Below are positions 26,401 to 37,077 of a stretch of 64,000 bases of DNA, piece by piece (positions within the stretch are counted from its first letter, which is position 1; each line of letters starts with the position of its first letter). The DNA comes from Emmonsiellopsis sp. PD_33 (lineage: Eukaryota; Ascomycota; Eurotiomycetes; Onygenales; Ajellomycetaceae), in contig JANTQF010000113.1 in the NCBI GenBank assembly GCA_032988165.1, positions 39,758 to 103,757 on the forward strand. Reading direction: 5' to 3'. Position numbers and translations under genes: made by a program. The notes beneath the pieces are model-generated. The model ran no database searches. It was given only the letters and a program-made list of their open reading frames with translations, and was not told the DNA's origin.

Positions 26401-27569
26401 ATATCAGTGAGACCACCTGAGCATCCTTGAAACTTCTATGTGAATTGACTTATAAGTGTGTATGCTCTTGTGGTTTTATAGATGCCTGCCTAGACTTAGA
26501 TAGGGGGTTTAGGTGGGTAGTTTACTCAGTCATAAAGATTGCCCTTATAATTATAGTGTTCTATAAAGAGTCATAATGAGAGAAGTTAGAGTTGAAATAC
26601 TCAATAATCTGATGAGTAAATTCTACTATTCAGATATGAAAGGTCATTCTATAGTTCTTTAAATGTGAGAGTTACTGATATCAACAATTATCATCAGATG
26701 AAATAGATCTTTTAAGGGGAAGAGTCTATAGAAAAGTGTGGAAAGTAAGAAAGATATTATACCCTTTTAAGATAAGAGTAACTAAAAGACATGTGCTAAT
26801 ATGATGGATGTGTATGCATTATGCTCTTTTAGAGAAAGAACTGTGGAAAATCTTGAAAAAACATAAAGAACTAAAAAGAGAGAAAGCACTTTTTAGGGGG
26901 GGTAAAAAAGTGAGTAATTTCTGAGAAATGTATGGGGAATTTATATGAGAGCTTTGAGTAGTTAATTTATGAGTAAATAGTAATTTAAATATAGTATGAT
27001 AAATTTCCATGATAGCAGCTCAGAATCAGGAGTAGCATAGTAAATGAAAGTAAGCAATTAGAATAGATATAGTAGGATAATTCCTATGGAAGTTCTGTGG
27101 GTGACTTGAGATTTTCTTGCTGGGTTCAGCAATCTAGGGCAGATATCTATAGATTCACCAGGAGATCAAGCAGAACAGTGCATGCAGAGAATAATAAGAA
27201 TGCAATTCACTTAGAATTATCTATAATAAGGATGAAGCTATTTGAATGCTAGGTATAGAGAGTTATCTATAAGAAGGATAAGGCCTGCAGAGAGAAAAGA
27301 GATGGAAATCTATTAAAGAAAATGTAAAAGTAATGAGAGTAAAGAGATATAATAATAACTTATTGTGAAGATTAGAGAACTTACAGAGAACCTTACATCT
27401 TTTGTAAAGACATACTACTAATTGTGATTGGGATAACTTGAGATCAAAATGTTGCATAGAATAAGGTTGTATTTCTATGATTCCTGAGCTGCCTGTGGGT
27501 ATTTATACCTTAAGGTCTGACTAAGTTAGCTGTGTGACTAAGCACCCTGGCTACTTCATAGTGTAGAGT
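26401..27569. other. AT-rich DNA, no gene recognised
   Basis: No domain can be read on either strand. Short ORFs on the minus strand (26819-27010, 27263-27457) lack recognisable motifs. The segment may hold the LTR or leader of the third gypsy element on its left and the distal part of the Helitron remnant on its right. Confidence 0.5.
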
Positions 27570-28330
27570 ATAGGCACATAACAAGAGGTAAAGGATAGAG
27601 CTGAATTCAATGAATGAATGCTATAGTGAAAAAACCAGAACTTCACATTATTACCAGAGAAGAGTGATCATATTAAGGACCCTGAAGGTAGCTCAGAAAT
27701 AGGGGTAAACTAGGCTTCAAGCTGTATACTACCATGGATGCAACAGAGATGAAATGAAAGGAAAAAATTGATTAAAATAGAGAGCTCAGACTTTCAAAAC
27801 AGAGTATCACACTGAGGGCAAGTAATATTCATATGACTAAGATCAAGAGGAACTCAATGATCCACACTTAGCAGAGAAGTAAGAATAGGAAGTGGAGAAG
27901 AAGATAGAATAGCATCAAAATAATATGCAGAACATCTAATACTACTAACCCTATTAATAATAGGCTCATTAAAAGTATGATTACAGGCATCACAGAGAAG
28001 CTGAGGAAAGGATAGAGTTAGATTACTCTAACAGTAAGATAGGTAAGTAAAATAATGATGATTCAGAAGAATAATATTATAATTATAGTAGTTCTTAGGT
28101 TTAAATGTAGCAGCACTACAGCAGGCAGTATAGTGCTTTGTATGGCCATTAATTACAGGCTCTATACTACAGGCAGTGCAGTAGCAAACAGAAGAGGCAT
28201 TACCTCCCACATGAGAAGAAGTACAGTTAATATAATAAACATTATAGTTAGTATATTAAGAATCAGATATAGATGCTTAACATGTATGATAGAGGCAGGG
28301 AGAAGGCAGCACAGAAAGGGAGATACCTAA
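27570..28330 (-). pseudogene. Helitron replication-helicase N-terminal remnant
   Basis: On the minus strand a broken frame shows successive Cys pairs (CYCTAC near 28180, CDACNH near 28000, CPQCDTLF near 27810). It ends with the pattern F-x2-CC-x2-G...L...P...L..LFSG...F...I...N-x-ALSFTS, finishing at about 27584. This order (CP.C..L.W, then CC..G, then ..NxAxAFTS) is the start of the Helitron-like N domain in fungal Helitrons. The Rep and helicase motifs further downstream were not found, so this is a fragment. Stops and loss of CpG match the neighbouring elements. Confidence 0.55.
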
Positions 28331-28785
28331 AGAAGTAGTAGAAGAAGGAGGAGTCAGTTAAATTAATAGTGAAGATGTAGAGGCAGTTAAAGAGAAAATA
28401 AAAGAAGCTAAAGACATTATATTTTTAGTATAGTGACTCATGATGATAGAAAATAGGTAATAGATAGAGAAAAAAGAATGGCAAAGCAGGTAAGTAGCAA
28501 TCAGATAGAGGTAAAGAAATGAAGAAGTAGGAAAATAGCTAATAGAAGAGAGAAAGAGATTTACTATATATAATTTCTTACTTAGACCCTTATCATTATA
28601 GTTATAAATATACCTATAGTGACCTTATAATATGAAATCAATGATCACACCTGCCCTCCACTTAGTAAAAAAGAGGTAAGATACAAAACAACTGGACTGG
28701 GCCAAAAGTTATATAGAAGATCAGCTGAAAACAGTAGAGTAAAAAATAGGGATACTAACATTATAGAGAAAGTTAGAAAGGTGAG

Positions 28786-28965
28786 ATTTACAACCTAACT
28801 TCTCAGAGTAGAGGTTTAGGAGTAGATAGAGGATTATAATCCATTCTCTTAGTGTAGAGGCCTGAATGCAGGCAGAGGATTACAACCTATTTTCTTAGTG
28901 TAGAGGTCTAGATGCAGGCAGAGAATTATAACCCATTTTCTCAGTATAGAGATCTAGGTGTAGAA
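28786..28965. repeat. 46-bp tandem repeat, about four units
   Basis: Units begin at 28808, 28854, 28900 and 28946 with G/A-TAGAG, exactly 46 bp apart, with a partial unit before them. Each contains a GATTATAA-like core followed by a C/T-rich end. Units differ mainly by C/T and G/A changes. No coding capacity is evident. Confidence 0.8.
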
Positions 28966-30340
28966 TGAGCAGTAAAGTCAACCCACCTAGTATAGTAGAG
29001 AGAGAGGAGGTCTAGTACTAGAACCTACATCTCTATGAAGTAGGATAATAATAGGGACTTTATGATAGATACACATGGTAGGAGGGTAAAGTGTAGAAGA
29101 CTATAGAACATTAAGAGTTAGTAAAAAAAGAATGAAAAGAAAAGAAGATAAAATAATATAAAATAAAAAATATATATAAGACACCTACATTCATCACACT
29201 CTAAAATAAAGAGCTAAAACTCTGGAAGAAATCAAATTTTAAAGGGTGAAGATCTACATTTAAGTAGCAAGTAAAGAATTCTAGAGTAGTAATAAGTACT
29301 CAACCTTTCAGTTATAAATCTCATAAGTACTCTGAAGGTAAGAAGGGGTAACTCCCCAGCATAAAATATGAAGTTAAAGATCATAAGATGAGTAAAAATG
29401 ACATGAAGAATAGCATAAAAGATGATGAGAAGAGCAGGAACAGGCAAATAAAAAAAGACACATTATAATAATAGAGGTAAGATAGATAGAGAGGTAAGGT
29501 AAATAGAAAGAGAATAGGTAAAAAAGAGGGTAAAAAAGATAGAGGTAAAATAAAGTAAGATATAAGGTAAGAGATCTAAATTATATGATATGAAAGTAAT
29601 GTAGGGGAACAGCAGAACATAAAAATTTTAATGAGAGATATTAAGTCAAAGCAGTAAATCAACTGATTAATCATAAAATAAATAAAACTATAGGATGTGA
29701 TTCTGCTGACACCACTCCATTACATATATAGTAGATATATTGAGTAACTTAGCTCAGACACCCTTATATTAGACTTGACTCAGACTTGTCTGCAGTCTAG
29801 TAGCCATGAGAGTAAGCTCAGTTATTAATATATTATTTGACATCTACTTTAAAGGGGAATATGCCTTCAGGAGGTAAGGGGAGCTGCTGCAGTGCAGGGC
29901 ACAGTACAGGACATTTATCTGTAGGGAGGGTAGAGGTGAAATTAATTCTAATAACTTCTACAATGCATTTCATAATAGTAGGAGTAGTGGTAGGAATTTC
30001 ATTGTTTTCATGGTCAGAATCACCTAAATTGCTAGAAGCACTGAAGAATTTAATATCATTGCTTTCATCCATGATAAAGATAATGTAAAATAACATGTAG
30101 GGTAGTTCAATTGATTCAATTCATAAAGGGTAGAGGATAACATTGTAAGTTAGCATGTAAGAGGCTGGAGCTATTCCACTACTAACTAAGCAGATTAGGG
30201 TACAAACCTTAGACTATATATTTCCCTTTTGGGTTTAGCATATTATTGGTGGGGTGAAAATAGACTGCTTATTTTTCCTAATTGGGACTAGTGTGGAAAA
30301 ATGGGGTGAAAATAGAGAAAACATGGGGTGGATTTAGCCA
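28966..30340. other. AT-rich, CpG-free DNA, no gene recognised
   Basis: Purine-rich low-complexity tracts with repeated GGTAAAA words lie at about 29470-29580. The phrase GGGGTGAAAATAGA occurs twice, at about 30252 and 30305. ORFs near 29833-30096 on both strands have no recognisable domain. CpG returns abruptly at about 30343, which I take as the edge of the gene island. Confidence 0.5.
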
Positions 30341-30650
30341 AACCCGCGGCTAAGTTGCTTACTAATCTCGATGCTTTTGGGCAAATTCGACATCCATTCT
30401 TTTTCTCCTTTTACACCCACGCAGAAATGAGCGAAGTTTTATACGCAATACCATGCACTAATAAATTCATTCTATTTAAGTTTAACCACGCATTCACTAT
30501 TCAATTGAACTCAAAACTAGGCCAAACTCCTAATCATACTACCATCAAAACACCGAGCGGTGCTTCCAAAGGCAGGCTTCGTATCGTATCACCCTTCTAA
30601 AATATCAAACATCAGAAAATGTGTGGGCTTTATGTACTATACCCAATCAG

Positions 30651-31700
30651 CTAACATGAGAAACCGCAGTCGCCATCCCTATTGCCACTATCATAGTTCC
30701 CCATACTACACCGGGACTCATCATTGCTGTCCCAAGACTGGTCAGAATATGCGAAACGAACTGGGTCGCTATCCACGGCGCCAGGCGTGACCACAAGAAC
30801 CCATGGGAGCGCGCTGTAGACGTTGATTTTCTCGTCCTTGGGGCCGTTAGCAAAATCGGCGCGGCCAATCTCTTGACCTTGGTGGTCCTTGATGCTGATA
30901 TCGAATCGGTAATCCGGGTGTGGGTTGTCGCGGTCATTCTTCTGATATTGCGTGATGTGAATTCCGCACCAGCCCGGGGAGTAGTCTAGTGTATCCTCTC
31001 CGCCCGCTGACGGATCCTCGCCATAGCCATCCCAATCGAAGCAGACATTCTCCCGTTTCTGTAGCTGATTTTCTCGCTTTTCGAGTGCGGGCCCAAAGAA
31101 GAAAGGGCGTGCCCATATGGCCTTTCTCTGTCCGAAATCTTTGCAGTTGACGAGAGTGATCTTCGATACAGCGGGATTCATTATCAAGGTTGGAAATTCG
31201 ATGCGCTTCCATACTCTACAATCCTCGATCTCCTCGTCCCAGGGCGCGACGAAAAACACCTCCCCTGACGCCTTTTCAGCAAAAACGCCCGAGAACCTGT
31301 CTGCAAAGTCCTGGTACCATTCCTTCGAGCGTCCGTTTCTATTCGTCCACTTGCTGGGGAAGTTTCCCCGGAATATGTTTCCTCCCACCTCATCCTTGGC
31401 GAATTTGTACGCAGGACCCGAGTCACCAATCTGTGCAAAGAAGACGGAAGGGCCTTCGGTATCGATATAGGCACTCCGAATATCATCGTCGCTCTGATAG
31501 TCGCTAGCGTCTGGACCGCCATCCCCTCTTTTCCCGCTAGGTGTTCCGATGTATCTTTTCGCTAACTCCCGCGCGTGCAAGTCCTCGATGGGGGATGCGA
31601 GAGCTCCATCCTGAAAGAGCGAACTTTGTAGAAGAAAACCCACTAGGAGAGTGATGATGCTGAGGAAGGGAATTCCCCGCAGCACTTGAAGGCTGCGCAT
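30651..31700 (-). CDS. Small secreted protein, unknown function, shares C-terminal domain with the SGNH hydrolase
   Basis: An uninterrupted 349-residue protein, no intron needed. The start is the ATG at 31700; the frame is open further upstream but has no ATG there. Residues about 1-30 form a signal peptide (MRSLQVLRG, then a hydrophobic run). Dibasic KR sites near residues 50-60 and around residue 220 suggest Kex2-type processing. The last 105 residues (about 245-349, starting CGIHITQY) resemble the C-terminal region of the hydrolase at 34916. Both share an IHI.EY-like start, an IxxxDxxGxxIG core, (V/I)TP, a Ser/Thr-Asn-Asp motif and spaced C-terminal cysteines. The protein is acidic and Cys-containing, consistent with secretion. 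I do not recognise a named family. It lies 0.3 kb inside the boundary with the transposon block. Confidence 0.8.
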   Translation of the reverse strand: MRSLQVLRGIPFLSIITLLVGFLLQSSLFQDGALASPIEDLHARELAKRYIGTPSGKRGDGGPDASDYQSDDDIRSAYIDTEGPSVFFAQIGDSGPAYKFAKDEVGGNIFRGNFPSKWTNRNGRSKEWYQDFADRFSGVFAEKASGEVFFVAPWDEEIEDCRVWKRIEFPTLIMNPAVSKITLVNCKDFGQRKAIWARPFFFGPALEKRENQLQKRENVCFDWDGYGEDPSAGGEDTLDYSPGWCGIHITQYQKNDRDNPHPDYRFDISIKDHQGQEIGRADFANGPKDEKINVYSALPWVLVVTPGAVDSDPVRFAYSDQSWDSNDESRCSMGNYDSGNRDGDCGFSC

Positions 31701-32603
31701 CTTCGAATTCAACACTGGTTGAAAATTATGGGATAACAATAACTTTTACAGACAATGATAGATCTTGGGCTAATGGATAGATGGATGGATAGAGTTGTTA
31801 TTGTCGGACATTGTGGGATCGAACCCCCTTTTATGTCTGTCGCTCAATCACAGTTTCCAGGAGACAAGAAGAAGATGCACAAGAATAACCTGATCCCTGG
31901 ATATCACAACTTGACACTCTAAGTGCTGGATTATGCCCGCCCCAGCTCATTTCACTGGCATGATAACCTAAGAATTCTATTTAGGGTCCTAGCCTGTTGC
32001 CTGAGAATCAGCCATACGGTACAAGATAGGAATTTTCACGGAAGCCGCCTAGGAGGTTCCTGGGGCTGATCTAGATTGAGTCCCAGCACTTGCTACCTAG
32101 GCAGTGTCCCGAGAAGGGGCCGATCCATCTGTATTAGAAATACGTCTGGACCCGGAGGGATACAAAATTGGAAGCATTTTGACAAAATTGGCCGTGGAAT
32201 TATTATAACAGGATGGCTTTGAAGGCTGGTTACAAGCCAGGGTGCCTAGACGCGGGGGGCCAAGATTGGTGATGCAATGCCCTCGGACCCTTGTCATTAA
32301 TGTTTCCATCTCGACATAGGGCTGCTTTGTTTCAGGGATGCGAGCTGCTGCAGAGCCAAGACCGGAGGTTTCCAACTTGATTTAGTCACGAGCTACTTGC
32401 AAGTTCCTCCTTCTATCAATGGCACTGGTCACACCAGCAACCGGAAGTGACATCGCTATAAATAACGATTCACTGGTATGCTAATCTAGTTCTGGGTTTG
32501 AACCGCTAAAACCTAGACAACAGAACCGACGAACTAGGGACCAACCTCCTTCGCATTTCCACGCTTTCATTGAACAGTATCCCCTCATCTACCTACCATC
32601 ACA
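31701..32603. other. Divergent intergenic region
   Basis: A 0.9-kb shared upstream region of two divergent genes. No further gene is supported. At 31797-31835 a minus-strand GGTTCGATCC B-box-like motif is present, but no complete tRNA folds around it. Confidence 0.6.
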
Positions 32604-33403
32604 ATGGACAAGCATCTGAAAAGAAAACTTGGTGATGACTTCTACCAAGCCTGTCGTGCAGGCCTGGTCGAACGCATCAGCTCGCTTGAGGAGCGCTTTC
32701 GACGCGAAAACCCAGCATATACCCTTCCCCTGTCCGCCATGATGACAGTTGCGGCCGAAACGGACCAGGCAAACGTGGTCTCATACTGTCTCGAACGGGG
32801 CGGTGCCGTAACTGATGCCGTCATGAGTACATTGGTCAGCGCAAATTCCTTCGAAACACACAAACTCCTCGTTACATCGAAAGCTGTCGACATCAACCGG
32901 GTTGTCCCCTGGTTTGGCGATGTACTCGGGGTCGTTTCTCCGGAAGGAAACTACGAATGGACAAGATTCTGCCTTGAAAATGGGGCCGATCCTAATCTGA
33001 ACAAGGTTGATGGATTCAAGAGTGTCTTGGGGGCGGCGGCGGAGAGGAGTACGACCGAGATGGTCGCACTGTTGATGGAGCACGGGGCGCAATTGAATGG
33101 AAGTGGCGCGCTCGTTCTTGCCGCTGAAGTTGGGAGAAAGGAGATGGCCGAATTCCTGCTGGATCGGGGGGCGGATATCGATGAAATGGGATTTGAGGAC
33201 CCCACTGATGAGAGAGAAGTTGAGGATATGGGGGCCGCAATTCACAAAGCTATTATCAATGGCCACAGGATGTTGTTGAACTGCTGATTGGCAGGGGGGC
33301 CAATATCGAGCTGAAGGATGCGAAGGGGCGGACACCACTGAGCTTAGTGAGGGAAAGTGGGCATCCCGAACTGGCAAGATTGCTCCAATCCAGCGATGCA
33401 TGA
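32604..33403 (+). pseudogene. Ankyrin-repeat protein gene with a one-base frameshift
   Basis: ATG at 32604 (context ACAATGG). The N-terminal part resembles a fungal ankyrin-protein leader (KRKLGDDFYQACRAG). Several ankyrin units follow, visible as ENGADPN (about residues 125-131), MEHGAQLN and LDRGADIDE. The open frame closes at 33287 after GHRMLLNC. Reading one base out of phase from about 33264 gives a normal further repeat (DVVELLIGRGANIE, then GRTPLSLV and ELARLLQ) and a stop at 33401-33403. A single missing base therefore separates a 227-residue product from one of about 266. No splice signals explain it. This may be a genuine lesion or a sequencing error. The large minus-strand ORFs here are antisense shadows. 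Confidence 0.75.
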
Positions 33404-34915
33404 AACAGTGGCATGCATATCTAGGGTGCTGGTCATGATGCTGCTGACATGACTGTACGTTAATATCCAACTCAAGGCCGACGATTTTCTACCCAATCAC
33501 GTTTTTTACTAATATTTGAAGTTTTTGATCCTTCTTTAGCCGAAGCAGAACAGACTCCATCCGACGACAGGTCCTCACTATGATCATTCCATCATTATAT
33601 AGTTGAATTGTTTCATTGGGGTAGGGGCCCATGCGTCGAGCACAATTTATGATTTGATCTGAATTTGAAAAGTGCTAAAAATAATCAATCTCGGAATAAG
33701 GTGCTTTGTGAAACAATTTTTACCAGGTATTGAGGGAAAGGAAATAAAAGGTCCGAAAAACTACTTGGACTAGTTTCAAAAGCTTCAAAATCCGGGTAGC
33801 TGCCATCAGGCGTGTCGGTATGGAGGCCATTAACTAAGGGGTCCAAGGGCGGATGCAGAGGGAACTAAAATACTGCACAAAAAATGAGCTGGTTATAGCA
33901 ATTTATTAGGAAGTCCCGGTCGAGCCGCGCCCAGTCGAAGGCTCCGTGATAGAGTCGGCCTGGCCCTATCGCGAGGCTAGCGGCCCCATTTTCTTCTTCG
34001 AAGGGACGAGAAGGGATTATTAACCTTAAATATTTATAACAAATGTCCCGGAGCGGGCCTAAAGAGTCATGGTTAGAGTTGCCGAAACGTCAAACATCTG
34101 GCGGGCGTCAGCTAGGGGGGCAAACGACTGGTTCTTGAGGACGGAGTTCAAACCATGCTTAGCCTTAACGCAAGGACATTCGATCCCCCCAACATGCACG
34201 ACCGGCTATTCGACCTTCGATCTATTAATATTCCAGGCCAACTATCTAGCGAAATCTAGCCATGGCCTCAATTACCTCGTCATCGAGGTCGTATGGCGCT
34301 ACTACTTCCCACTATCTTCGCAGGCAGCTTCGTTCCGTCTGCACCTGCACAGGGGACGAGATGCGGTTCAGAAGCCAAAATCGTCCCAGTCATATTCGCT
34401 TGGTCGATGAGGATGACAAATTTATCATCAAACTAGCCTTGCAATATGCCGTTGCTCTGGGATTTGCATGGGGGTCCCTCGGGAGCGAAGGAGGCAATCT
34501 CTTACAAGGTGCATACCCCGAAATTCCTGGGGGCCATATGGGATCAGCTAGGGAGCGCCTTGGCTTTCAAAAGACCCCTTTGACAGCCTCTAGTGGTATG
34601 TCCCGACCTGCCTAGAATCTTTATCATGTTTCCGGTGGCTAACATACTACATCAAGATGACTGTGTTGCGATTCGTGCCGTACCATCGCCTGGGGGCTGA
34701 GTTTGGAGACCAGAGCAGGGTTTTATTTTTGAGCATAATGAGCTTTTAGGGGATGAAGGACCGGATTCCAAATGTACTAGGCACTATTACTCAAGTACAT
34801 AAAGTCGGTCCGCACCAGGTCATCAAATTGAAATTGTGATGGTGTGAGTTTGCTATTTCCCAAACACACCAATTGCCTCTTTCCCCCCTTTCCCCTTTAC
34901 TTTTGTTTTATCATC
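33404..34915. other. Intergenic region; one weak ORF
   Basis: About 1.5 kb. An ATG ORF at 34262-34615 (117 codons) has a good start context (GCCATGG) but no recognisable domain and no codon-level evidence. I do not call it a gene. An overlapping frame at 34069-34410 is equally unsupported. The rest is CpG-containing ordinary intergenic DNA. Confidence 0.4.
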
Positions 34916-36626
34916 ATGGAAAATATCTTTAGTTTTCTATTCTTTTGTCTCTTACACGTTGCCCTTGCGCGTCCACGCGAGGAGCCCGCAAAATTTAAAG
35001 CAGATGGCAAGTTCCTAATGGCATCAATAGGGGACTCCTGGGCAGCCGGTGCTGCAGTTACCGGCGGCCAACTATACGATGACAACTGGTCATGTCTCCG
35101 AAATAAGGTAGCATGGGAAGCCCAAATGGCCGGCGATAATACGTGGACCGACAGTCCTATAGATCACAAGTTTGTCGCCTGTTCTGGTGCCCAACTCGCC
35201 GCCGCAGTCAATGGCGATCCTGAAAATGGTCACCCAGAACCCCAGATGGCCAGCGTCGGTCAGCCTCATCTCCTGACTATGGAGTTGGGAGGTAACAACT
35301 GCCACTTCTCCGACATTGCGCGTGCGTGTATATTCGTGGGCCTTGACGGCAAGGAATACCCCGATCCCAACGGAGAATGTTTTGGGAAACTCAAACAATG
35401 GGGGGATTATATTGCGAGCGATGAGAAACAAGCTGGACAGGGCTTTTACTTCGATCACCATGAGGCAGTCAAGGATATTATGAATTACAAAACGGTCAAA
35501 GGCCGAGATGACTTTTATCTCTACATCGTGGGCTACGCCGAATTCTTCAGCACCTCACCGGGAAGTGATTGGTGTAATGATGAAAGTTTCGGCCAGGTCC
35601 GTCATCCAAAGCTATCGAACGCCTTACGATCCAAGATCAACGAACTAGTCCGCAATGTCAATTCCAAGATTAAACAGTCTGTCAAGGATATGAATAATGA
35701 TCATATAAAATTCCTCGACCCCACACCACTCTACGACGGTCACCGTTTTTGTGAGCCCGGTCATACACTCAGCAATCAGTATTTTCTCAACGATGTCTGG
35801 TTCTGGAATCTTTCGCCTCCAGAGGATGACCCTGACTATATCACAGGCATTTTCAATCCTTTTGCCCCCATCATAGAGGTTGTTCAGCAAGAACTATGGA
35901 TCAAAGAACAAAAGTACCCGAACGGCACCAAGGCCACGCAGGACGAAATTATCGCTATGGTCGGAGGCTCAAACCCATACTCATCTGGGCGGACATTCCA
36001 TCCCAAAGATGGCGGTCATACGGCGATGAAAGATGGCCTAATTGCAATGCTACGCAAGGACAAGGTGCCAGGTGTAAAACAACCTAAGCGGACCCTACCT
36101 CCGAAGAAGCAACCCTACGCATCCGGACAGATGCACATCCATATCTGGGAGTACTGGGGTTGTCTCGACGACGAAAACAACCTCTCCGTCAAGATCCAAA
36201 TGTGGGATGGTGCTGGGAATCAAATTGGAATGATGGAACGCACACAAGCCGGCGCGACGGGTCCTGCGCACATGCGCAGTAAACTGGAGAACGAGCTGAT
36301 AATCACCCCCGAGTGGGCAAAGGGAGGATATATCCAATTCCAGCTCGGTGACCTCCAGTTCAATACGAACGACGATCGAGATGAAAATAAGCCGGTATTC
36401 TGCAGAGTAGGAGGCTGGGATCCGAGGCAAGGCCCACAGTGCTGGATTGCCGCTCCTCCTGGTCCCCCTATTTACTACTCTAAGGCTGTTTCCATTGCGC
36501 AGATGGATTGCTGGTTCCCTGCTGTAAGTGTCCATCCACCCCACCATTGACTTTGTGGCAATAGTGTCTAACAGACTACAGCCTGAATGGAAAGGTGGAA
36601 ATCCATCTGATGGGTCCGCCTTGTAA
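34916..36626 (+). CDS. Secreted SGNH/GDSL-type hydrolase
   Basis: Two exons, 34916-36523 and 36582-36626, with a 58-bp phase-0 intron (GTAAGT...CTAAC...CTACAG), giving 550 residues. The unspliced frame would end in a VSVHPPHH tail; splicing gives PEWKGGNPSDGSAL instead. The start at 34916 is the ATG that begins a signal peptide (residues 1-18, MENIFSFLFF...). Catalytic-type motifs are GDSW (39-42, nucleophile Ser41), GGNN (125-128, block III Asn) and a C-terminal D-x2-H (DGGH, 365-368). It probably hydrolyses an ester or acetyl group on an extracellular lipid or polysaccharide; the substrate cannot be read. Residues about 406-536 form a second domain similar to the end of the protein at 30651. 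Cysteines are frequent, as in secreted enzymes. Confidence 0.85.
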
Positions 36627-37077
36627 TTTATTACTCTAGTAGTTAAATTTTGGAGTTATGAAGCTAAAGGATTGGATATGTAATATTGGTGCCAGGATTT
36701 GTCTTGCTATATTTTAGTTATTGCTTAAGGTAGTTAGTGACCGGGGATTATGTTTATGATATGAATAGTATACATTATTGAAAGCCATATTTACTGTTGT
36801 TGGATCGATTCTCGCGATTTGGGATATCTTTCATTTTATCTATCCTACCTTTGATGGCCGGATATTACTCTTCGACATACTTTAGACTAGATACAGAGGG
36901 GTTCTCTGGCCTGGCCGCTTTAACCTCCCCCACTCCCATGATAAGATGTTAATGTTACAGCAGACTAGTGGGGGCGGACCGCCAGCATAATACCCCTCCA
37001 GATATGTATCCATGAACCCTGCCCTTCTCTAATTGATCTTGATATTCTTTATACTCCTACGAGGCAAGACATCCAAC
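36627..37077. other. Intergenic region
   Basis: 450 bp between the tandem genes, AT-rich after the stop. No gene or clear regulatory motif was recognised. Confidence 0.5.

Noticed and set aside
31701..31739. Upstream extension of the secreted-protein ORF
   Set aside because: The first codon there is TTG, not ATG; the ATG at 31700 starts a clean signal peptide.
32781..33470. Minus-strand 229-codon ORF
   Set aside because: Antisense shadow of the ankyrin-repeat gene, whose own frame has repeat motifs.
34262..34615. 117-codon ORF with a good start context
   Set aside because: No domain, no splice logic, and an overlapping ORF in another frame; insufficient to call a gene.
36524..36550. Reading the SGNH hydrolase straight through to the TGA at 36548
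   Set aside because: GTAAGT and a CTAAC branch site mark an intron; splicing gives a sensible C-terminus ending at 36626.
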